From the NCBI GenBank assembly GCA_026992695.1, contig JALWYP010000292.1, positions 1-14,031 of the forward strand: DNA of 14,031 bases. The letters are read 5' to 3'. The notes under the pieces were generated by a model. The model was not told the origin of the DNA, ran no database searches, and saw nothing but the letters and a program-made list of their open reading frames with translations. Positions 7,935 to 14,031 of this stretch are shown piece by piece. Made by a program: the position numbers and the translations under genes. Source of the DNA: Flavobacteriaceae bacterium. Lineage in GTDB: Bacteria > Bacteroidota > Bacteroidia > Flavobacteriales > Flavobacteriaceae. The first letter of the stretch is position 1, and every line of letters begins with the position of its first letter.

Positions 7935-7942
7935 TATCTTTG
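7935..7942 (+). promoter_or_regulatory. Putative maeB promoter, Bacteroidota -7 element TATCTTTG
   Basis: TATCTTTG matches TAnnTTTG exactly. A TTTCG sequence at 7907-7911 lies 23 nt upstream and could serve as a poor -33 box. Transcription would be expected to start near 7947-7950. That leaves less than 10 nt before the first ATG (7956) but about 21-24 nt before the second (7971), so the element bears on the choice of maeB start. Confidence 0.6.
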
Positions 7943-7955
7943 TAGTTCACTTTAG

Positions 7956-10265
7956 ATGGAACCAAAGATTATGAGACGAAAAAGTAAAAAACAACAGGCA
8001 CTTCAGTATCACGCGTTACCAAAACCCGGAAAAATACAAGTAGTACCCACAAAAAAATATGCAACTCAAAGAGACCTTTCTTTAGCCTATTCGCCGGGAG
8101 TTGCAGTACCTTGTTTAGAGATTGAAAAAGAAGTAAACAACGTTTATAAATATACCAATAAAGGAAATCTGGTAGCGGTAATTTCTAACGGAACCGCTGT
8201 TCTCGGGCTTGGCAACATTGGTGCCGAAGCATCAAAACCCGTAATGGAAGGAAAAAGCCTTTTGTTTAAAATATTTGCCGATATTGATGTATTCGATATT
8301 GAAATAAACACCGAAAATGCGGATGAATTTATTGAAACAGTAAAAAAAATAGCACCCACATTTGGAGGTATTAATCTGGAAGATATAAAAGCACCTGAAG
8401 CTTTTGAGATAGAAAAAAGGCTTAAAGAAGAATTAGACATTCCGGTGATGCATGATGACCAACATGGCACCGCAATTATTTCGGCGGCAGCCTTACTTAA
8501 TGCATTAGAAATTGCAAACAAAAAAATTGAAGAAGTTTCTATTGTGATTAGTGGTGCCGGAGCAGCAGCAACTGCTTGCACCAGATTGTACAAAGCATTT
8601 GGAGCGAAAGATGAAAATATTGTCATGCTAGACAGCAAGGGTGTTATTAGAAAAGATAGAGAAAAATTGCCCCTTCAAAAAGCTCAATTTGCTACTTCAA
8701 AAGATATTTATACTCTTGAAGAAGCCATGCAAAATGCCGATGTTTTTGTAGGACTTTCAGTCGCCGATATTATTACACCTAAGATGCTTAAAAAAATGGC
8801 AAAAAATCCAATTGTTTTTGCATTGGCAAACCCCAACCCCGAAATAAAATACGACTTGGCAATAAAAACCCGAGATGATATTATTATGGCAACGGGACGT
8901 AGCGATCATCCAAACCAAGTAAACAACGTATTGGGCTTCCCGTATATTTTTAGAGGTGCTTTGGATGTAAGATCCAGTAAGATTAATGAAGAAATGAAAA
9001 AAGCTTCGGTGATTGCATTGGCTGCTCTTGCAAAAGAGCCTGTTCCCGAACAGGTGAATATTGCATACGGAGAAACCAAACTTTCGTTTGGGAAAGACTA
9101 TATTATCCCCAAACCTTTTGATCCAAGACTTATTGCTACCATTCCTATCGCTGTGGCAAAAGCAGCCATTAAAACGGGTGTTGCAAAGAAAAAAATAACC
9201 GATTGGGCAAAATATGAAGACGAACTTTACAACCGAATGGGTAACGATAACAAAATTGTTAGAATGTTATACAATCGGGCGAGAACAAACCCAAAACGAA
9301 TTGTTTTTGCAGAAGCAGATCACCTAGATGTTCTTAAGGCAGCACAAATTGTTTTAGAAGAAGGTATAGGAATACCTATTCTTTTAGGAAGAAAAGATAA
9401 AATACTTTCTTTAATGAAAGAAATAGATTTTGAAGACGATGTTAAAATTTATGATCCTAAGAGTGATGATTTATTAGGAATAAAAAATAAATATGCCGAA
9501 AAATATTGGCAACAAAGACAACGAAAAGGAGTTACGTTGTATTCTGCCGGTAAAATCATGCGAGAACGTAATTATTTTGCTGCAATGATGGTTAACGAAG
9601 GAGATGCAGATGCAATGATTTCGGGATACTCAAGATCCTACCCCGAGGTAATTAAACCTGTTTTAGAAACCATAGGAAGATACGATGGTGTAAGTAAAGT
9701 GGCAACTACAAACTTAATGTTAACAAAAAAAGGACCGCTATTTATATCAGATACTTCCATTAATATTGATCCTTCGGCAAAAGAACTGGCTAAAATCGCA
9801 CAAATGACGAATTATACCATGAAAATGTTTGGTATAAAACCCGTGATAGCCATGATTTCATATGCTAATTTTGGGTCTTCAAAGCATCCTCAAGCATTAA
9901 AAGTGAAAGAAGCAGTTGCCTTTTTGCATAAATCTTGCCCCGACACCATTGTAGACGGAGAGATACAAGTAGATTTTGCTTTAGACTCCAGACTCTTACA
10001 AGAAAATTTCCCATTTTCAAAACTAGCCGGAAGAAAAGTCAATGCACTTATATTTCCTAATTTGTCTGCTGCTAATAGTAATTACAAACTTTTAAAAGCG
10101 CTAGATAATGTTGAATCTATAGGTCCCATTATGTTAGGAATGCGAAAACCCGTACACATTCTTCAATTAGGAGCCAGTGTTGAAGAAATGGTAAATATTG
10201 CTGCTGTTGCAGTTGTAGATGCGCAACAAAAAGAAACCCAACAAACAGCGTTGGAAACGTGTTAA
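7956..10265 (+). CDS. maeB: Malic enzyme fused to a phosphotransacetylase-like domain (MaeB type)
   Basis: This enzyme oxidatively decarboxylates malate to pyruvate, generating NAD(P)H, and links the TCA cycle to gluconeogenesis and lipid synthesis. The malic enzyme part spans about residues 15-430: Tyr45 in SLAYSPGVA, Lys100 in MEGKSLLFK, metal-binding Glu142-Asp143 in NLEDI and Asp168 in MHDDQHGTA, and a Rossmann glycine motif GAGAAATAC (200-208). From about 440 to 760 it resembles phosphotransacetylase (for example SGYSRSYPEVIKPVLE, 556-571). In the E. coli MaeB family this domain has no demonstrated transacetylase role and mediates acetyl-CoA regulation. The coordinates give the outer ATG. 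The in-frame ATG at 7971 (residue 6) is probably the real start: it has GGA 10 nt upstream, gives a sensible 5' leader, and yields MRRKSKKQQAL, the usual N-terminal length. NADP preference is assumed from the family. The gene stands alone between promoter-like sites. Confidence 0.95.
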   Translation: MEPKIMRRKSKKQQALQYHALPKPGKIQVVPTKKYATQRDLSLAYSPGVAVPCLEIEKEVNNVYKYTNKGNLVAVISNGTAVLGLGNIGAEASKPVMEGKSLLFKIFADIDVFDIEINTENADEFIETVKKIAPTFGGINLEDIKAPEAFEIEKRLKEELDIPVMHDDQHGTAIISAAALLNALEIANKKIEEVSIVISGAGAAATACTRLYKAFGAKDENIVMLDSKGVIRKDREKLPLQKAQFATSKDIYTLEEAMQNADVFVGLSVADIITPKMLKKMAKNPIVFALANPNPEIKYDLAIKTRDDIIMATGRSDHPNQVNNVLGFPYIFRGALDVRSSKINEEMKKASVIALAALAKEPVPEQVNIAYGETKLSFGKDYIIPKPFDPRLIATIPIAVAKAAIKTGVAKKKITDWAKYEDELYNRMGNDNKIVRMLYNRARTNPKRIVFAEADHLDVLKAAQIVLEEGIGIPILLGRKDKILSLMKEIDFEDDVKIYDPKSDDLLGIKNKYAEKYWQQRQRKGVTLYSAGKIMRERNYFAAMMVNEGDADAMISGYSRSYPEVIKPVLETIGRYDGVSKVATTNLMLTKKGPLFISDTSINIDPSAKELAKIAQMTNYTMKMFGIKPVIAMISYANFGSSKHPQALKVKEAVAFLHKSCPDTIVDGEIQVDFALDSRLLQENFPFSKLAGRKVNALIFPNLSAANSNYKLLKALDNVESIGPIMLGMRKPVHILQLGASVEEMVNIAAVAVVDAQQKETQQTALETC

Positions 10266-10318
10266 ATGGATATGGTTTTTTTACCCTTTCAAAATATGGC
10301 AAATGCAAATAAATATAC

Positions 10319-10326
10319 TATATTTG
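10319..10326 (+). promoter_or_regulatory. Putative ruvA-sprA promoter, Bacteroidota -7 element TATATTTG within a palindrome
   Basis: TATATTTG matches TAnnTTTG and lies 22 nt before the ruvA ATG in the 83-nt maeB-ruvA gap. Seven of its eight bases form the right arm of a perfect inverted repeat, AAATATA-C-TATATTT (10311-10325). No clear -33 TTG is visible, and no terminator for maeB is seen in the gap. Confidence 0.45.
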
Positions 10327-10348
10327 AAACTTCAACCGTAATTAGCCA

Positions 10349-10930
10349 ATGATAACCCATATACAAGGAAAGCTTGTAGAAAAGAACCCTACAGATGTTG
10401 TAATAGAGTGTAATGGTGTAGGATATAAAATTCACATTTCGTTGTTTACATTTTCTAATATCCCCAATTCAGAAAATGTAACGCTATACACGCATCTTCA
10501 AATAAGAGAAGATGCTCATACATTGTATGGTTTTTCATCGGTGGTTGAACGAGAAATATTTAGATTATTAATTTCGGTTTCGGGTATTGGAACTAGTACA
10601 GCACGAACCATGCTTTCGTCTCTTAGCCCCGAACAGGTTAAGGAAGCAATAGCTTTAAATGATATAGCAACCATTCAATCGGTTAAAGGAATTGGATTAA
10701 AAACAGCACAACGAGTAGTCATTGAGCTGAAAGATAAAATAGTAAAAGTGTACGGTATCGAAACAAATTCTACCGTGTTAAGCAATACCAACAAAGATGA
10801 AGCGTTATCTGCTTTGGACACATTAGGTTTTTCGCGTAAGCAAGCCGAAAAAGTTTGCGACAAAATTTGTATGCAAAACCCTGATGCAAGTGTAGAAACC
10901 ATCATTAAATTGGCTTTAAAAAATTTGTAA
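10349..10930 (+). CDS. ruvA: Holliday junction branch migration complex subunit RuvA
   Basis: RuvA binds four-way DNA junctions as a tetramer and loads RuvB for branch migration. The 193-residue protein has the normal length. Domain I is an OB fold, about residues 1-64, starting MITHIQGKLVEK and ending EDAHTLYGFSS. Domain II contains two helix-hairpin-helix motifs, LISVSGIGTSTARTML (74-89) and IQSVKGIGLKTAQRVVIEL (109-127). A low-complexity linker (about 136-148) leads to domain III (about 148-193), which contacts RuvB, with ALDTLGFSRKQAEK typical of that domain. ATG 10349 follows a putative promoter by 22 nt. The stop codon lies 2 nt before the apparent TTG start of sprA, so expression of the two is probably coupled. 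Its partner ruvB is upstream but in a separate transcription unit. Confidence 0.97.
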   Translation: MITHIQGKLVEKNPTDVVIECNGVGYKIHISLFTFSNIPNSENVTLYTHLQIREDAHTLYGFSSVVEREIFRLLISVSGIGTSTARTMLSSLSPEQVKEAIALNDIATIQSVKGIGLKTAQRVVIELKDKIVKVYGIETNSTVLSNTNKDEALSALDTLGFSRKQAEKVCDKICMQNPDASVETIIKLALKNL

Positions 10931-10932
10931 AA

Positions 10933-13900
10933 TTGGGCACAATACAAGATAACAACCACCACAACAGAGTATTAAAAATACTTTTTTTTGCGGCTATTCT
11001 TTTTGGGGGATTACTGGCAAACGCGCAAGACACAACTCAAACAGGATATACCAGCGGAAGCATGATTCTTCCTACACCAACCAGTATTGAGGATTTATAT
11101 ACCTACGATCCCATAACCGATAGGTATATTTATACACAAACTTTAGGAGATTTTAATATTAGTTACCCACTTATTCTTACACCCGAAGAATATCAAAACC
11201 TAGTGTTAAAAGAACAAATGAAATCCTATTTTAAAGATAAAATAGACGCAGCTGATGGTAGAAAAGAAGGCTCTGAAGAATTACAGAAAAATTTAATACC
11301 GACTCTTTATGTAAATTCAAACTTTTTTGAATCGGTTTTTGGAGGAAATACCATAGAGGTTATCCCGCAAGGAACTGTTGAAATGGATTTAGGAATTCTT
11401 TTTACCAAACAAGACAACCCTTCCTTTTCGCCCCGAAACAGAAAAAACTTTTCGTTTGATTTTGACCAACGTATAAGTCTTAGCCTTTTAGGGAAAGTAG
11501 GCGAACGCCTTCAAATCAATGCCAATTACGACACACAATCTACGTTTGATTTTCAAAATCAGATAAAATTAGAATACACACCAACCGAAGATGATATTAT
11601 TCGAAAAATTGAAGTAGGAAATGTAAGTATGCCGCTAAACAGCTCTCTTATTCAAGGAGCGCAAAGTCTTTTTGGTGTTAAAACCGAATTGCAATTTGAG
11701 AAAACAACCATAACCGGAGTTTTTTCAGAACAAAAATCCGAAACACGTACTGTCGTAGCACAAGGAGGTGCAACCATAACCGATTTCGAACTTTTTGCTT
11801 TAGATTATGACGACAACAGGCACTTTTTCTTATCGCACTATTTTAGAGATAATTACGATAGAGTTTTAAAACAATACCCGTTTATTAACTCCAATGTGCA
11901 AATTACCCGTGTCGAAATTTGGATTACCAACCGTAATAATACTACCGAAAATGTAAGGAACATTGTTGCCTTACAAGATATTGGTGAGTCAAACCCTGAG
12001 AACATTGGGTTACCTTTTCCTCCGGGAGGGTTTGTTAACGCATCGCCAACTTCCTATCCCGATAACGAAAACAACGATTTTAACCCTTTCGGGATTGATG
12101 GCAATGAGCAATCTATCTTAAATGAGTCTATTAGAGATGTCGCTAGTGTACAAGCCGGATTTAGCGGTGTGCAAGTGCGCGATGGATTGGATTATGTTAT
12201 ATTAGAAAATGCCAGAAAACTTCAACCCAATGAATACACACTTAACTCTCAACTAGGATACATATCCTTAAACCAAAGACTTAATAATGATGAAGTGCTT
12301 GGAGTTTCTTTTCAATTTACCGTAAATGGGCAAGTTTATCAAGTTGGTGAATTTTCTAACGATGGGATTGAAGCCAATGGTGGTGAATTACCGGGTAATG
12401 GTGGCGGAGGAAATAACAACGAGAATAATGTAGGGCTTGCACAAAACTTGGTAGTAAAAATGTTGAAGAGTAATATTACCAATGTAAATGAACCTATTTG
12501 GGATTTAATGATGAAGAATATTTATCCTATTGGTGGTTATCAATTAGAACCCGAAGATTTTAGGTTAAATATTTTATATACAGATCCGTCACCACTTAAT
12601 TATATTACAGCGGCTGATCCTTCACCCGATTTTCCAGCTGTACCGCTACCTGCCGATGTAGAAAATACAACGCTTTTGCGAGTTTTTAATTTAGATAGAC
12701 TAGATTTTAATCAAAACCTTCAACCTGAAGGTGATGGATTTTTTGATTTTCTTCCTGGAATAACAGTTGACACAAAAAATGGGAGAATCATTTTTACCAG
12801 CGTAGAACCCTTTGGCGAATACCTGTTTAATAAATTAGACGATACTCCCGGTGGAACCGAAGACTATAACAACCCAACCACCTATAACGCAAACCAAAAT
12901 AAATATGTTTTTAAATCACTTTATAACAACACAAAAACACAAGCACAACAAGAGGATAGCGACAAAAATAAATTTCAATTAAAAGGAAGCTATAAATCTA
13001 CGGGCTCTAATGGAATTCCTATTGGAGGATTTAATATTCCGCAAGGTTCAGTAACTGTAACTGCAGGTGGAAGAGTACTGGTAGAAGGAGTAGATTATAC
13101 TGTTAATTACCAGTTAGGAACCGTTCAAATTTTAGATCCTTCCTTACAAAATTCCAATACACCCATAAGCGTTACCACCGAAAACACAACCTTATTTGGT
13201 CAGCAAACTAAGCGATTTACGGGTCTTAATGTCGAGCATAAATTTAGTAATGAGATCCAAGTAGGAGCTACCTATTTAAATTTAAATGAAAGACCCTTAA
13301 CCCAAAAATCATCTTATGGAGTAGAACCCATTAATAATACTATGTTTGGGATAAATGCAAATTATTCTACCGAAGTTCCTTTTTTAACAAGATTAGTAAA
13401 TAAACTTCCTAATATAGATACCGATGTAGAATCTAATTTTTCAATAAGAGGCGAGTTTGCCTATCTTTTACCGGGAGCACCAAAAGTTGCCGATTTTGGA
13501 GGAAAAACAACAGTTTATGTAGATGACTTTGAAGCTTCACAAACACGTATTGATGTAAATTCTCCTCAATCTTGGTTTTTATCTTCTACTCCGGTTGGAT
13601 TTGGAGGCGAACAACCCAACGATAATTTAGCATATAATTACAACAGAGCTCGATTGGCTTGGTACACCATTGACCCCATTTTTTATAGCCGTCAACGACC
13701 GCCGGGAATTAATGATGAAGACTTGTCATCGCCCTTTACCAGAAGAGTTTTTAGAGATGAAATATTTCCCGAACAAGATATCGTTCAAGGTCAAACGCAA
13801 GCATTGTTTACGCTGGATTTAGATTACCATCCGGATGAACGAGGACCCTATAATTTTTCACCCGAAGCAAATGGAGGAAATGATTTACCCAATCCGCAAG

Positions 13901-14031
13901 ATCGATTTGCCGGTATTATGCGACAACTTACCACTACCGATTTTGAGCGATCAAATGTAGAATTTATTGAATTTTGGATTATGGATCCCTTCATTTATGA
14001 AGAAAACCAAGGGAATCCTGGCGGTGTAATT
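10933..14031 (+). CDS. sprA: SprA, type IX secretion/gliding outer-membrane translocon (N-terminal 1033 codons, runs off the window)
   Basis: SprA (called Sov in Porphyromonas) is the very large beta-barrel through which type IX substrates, including gliding adhesins, cross the outer membrane. Full-length members have roughly 2,300-2,500 residues, so under half is present. The frame is uninterrupted to the last base. No in-frame ATG occurs before 11062, which would remove the signal peptide. TTG at 10933 gives a good one: an n-region with HHNRVLK, a hydrophobic core LFFAAILFGGLL (17-28) and probable cleavage after Ala31 of ANAQ. SprA hallmarks are the barrel-like stretch around residues 175-216 (NYDTQSTFDFQN), GNVSMPLNSSLIQGAQSLFG (from 229), IPQGSVTVTAGGRVLVEGVD (from 702) and GAPKVADFGGKTTVYVDDFE (from about 848). 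A Gly/Asn-rich loop lies near 484-502. It follows the ruvA stop by 2 nt, a flavobacterial arrangement. Confidence 0.93.
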   Translation, partial: MGTIQDNNHHNRVLKILFFAAILFGGLLANAQDTTQTGYTSGSMILPTPTSIEDLYTYDPITDRYIYTQTLGDFNISYPLILTPEEYQNLVLKEQMKSYFKDKIDAADGRKEGSEELQKNLIPTLYVNSNFFESVFGGNTIEVIPQGTVEMDLGILFTKQDNPSFSPRNRKNFSFDFDQRISLSLLGKVGERLQINANYDTQSTFDFQNQIKLEYTPTEDDIIRKIEVGNVSMPLNSSLIQGAQSLFGVKTELQFEKTTITGVFSEQKSETRTVVAQGGATITDFELFALDYDDNRHFFLSHYFRDNYDRVLKQYPFINSNVQITRVEIWITNRNNTTENVRNIVALQDIGESNPENIGLPFPPGGFVNASPTSYPDNENNDFNPFGIDGNEQSILNESIRDVASVQAGFSGVQVRDGLDYVILENARKLQPNEYTLNSQLGYISLNQRLNNDEVLGVSFQFTVNGQVYQVGEFSNDGIEANGGELPGNGGGGNNNENNVGLAQNLVVKMLKSNITNVNEPIWDLMMKNIYPIGGYQLEPEDFRLNILYTDPSPLNYITAADPSPDFPAVPLPADVENTTLLRVFNLDRLDFNQNLQPEGDGFFDFLPGITVDTKNGRIIFTSVEPFGEYLFNKLDDTPGGTEDYNNPTTYNANQNKYVFKSLYNNTKTQAQQEDSDKNKFQLKGSYKSTGSNGIPIGGFNIPQGSVTVTAGGRVLVEGVDYTVNYQLGTVQILDPSLQNSNTPISVTTENTTLFGQQTKRFTGLNVEHKFSNEIQVGATYLNLNERPLTQKSSYGVEPINNTMFGINANYSTEVPFLTRLVNKLPNIDTDVESNFSIRGEFAYLLPGAPKVADFGGKTTVYVDDFEASQTRIDVNSPQSWFLSSTPVGFGGEQPNDNLAYNYNRARLAWYTIDPIFYSRQRPPGINDEDLSSPFTRRVFRDEIFPEQDIVQGQTQALFTLDLDYHPDERGPYNFSPEANGGNDLPNPQDRFAGIMRQLTTTDFERSNVEFIEFWIMDPFIYEENQGNPGGVI

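Noticed and set aside
8144..8638. Minus-strand reading frame of 164 codons inside maeB
   Set aside because: Although long, it is rich in Ser/Ala/Ile as expected for an antisense shadow of maeB, and it overlaps essential malic enzyme motifs.
11062..11064. First in-frame ATG of sprA as the start codon
   Set aside because: It would remove the clear signal peptide encoded at 10933-11025, which an outer-membrane protein needs.
12385..12435. Gly/Asn-rich stretch in sprA as a possible frameshift or repeat insertion
   Set aside because: The frame stays open on both sides and typical SprA sequence resumes (LAQNLVVKMLKSN), so it is better read as a variable loop.
1..14031. Undescribed defence, mobile or biosynthetic system
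   Set aside because: Every gene belongs to a known core family in a recognisable flavobacterial order; no transposase, integrase, toxin-antitoxin, repeat array or compositional shift is visible.

Overview
The window is low-GC, densely packed, entirely plus-strand DNA that looks like a chromosomal core region of a flavobacterium (Bacteroidota, class Flavobacteriia). Three things support this. The gene order is alternative complex III, then cytochrome oxidase, ruvB, queG, maeB, ruvA and sprA. The proteins include ActD/ActE/ActF and SprA, which are typical of this group. The promoter-like sites match TAnnTTTG, the Bacteroidota -7 element. I see no mobile element, tRNA, rRNA, CRISPR array or sign of recent transfer.

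Region 1 (1-5703) is the downstream part of a respiratory operon. It holds a partial gene with a C-terminal helix-hairpin-helix module (probably the tail of actC), actD, actE, actF, and then coxB and coxA of an A-type heme-copper oxidase. Spacing is 1 to 28 nt, so the genes are probably co-transcribed. Alternative complex III oxidises menaquinol and passes electrons through its cytochrome c subunits to the CuA site of CoxB and the binuclear centre of CoxA. A strong intrinsic terminator lies at 5737-5766.

Region 2 (5769-7795) is ruvB-queG: the Holliday-junction branch-migration motor followed 9 nt later by epoxyqueuosine reductase. It has its own putative promoter.

Region 3 (7935-10265) is a single large gene, maeB, a malic enzyme fused to a phosphotransacetylase-like domain, behind a well-placed promoter element.

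Region 4 (10319-14031) is ruvA followed almost without a gap by the N-terminal 1033 codons of sprA, which runs off the window. SprA is the giant outer-membrane translocon of the type IX secretion/gliding system. It has no ATG at its natural N-terminus and appears to begin at a TTG two bases after the ruvA stop.

I found no wholly new system. The points most worth a second look are the helix-hairpin-helix tail directly upstream of actD, the Lys in place of the conserved Glu in the CuA loop of CoxB, and the TTG start of sprA. No gene-free stretch exceeds 300 bases; the longest is 160 nt (7796-7955).
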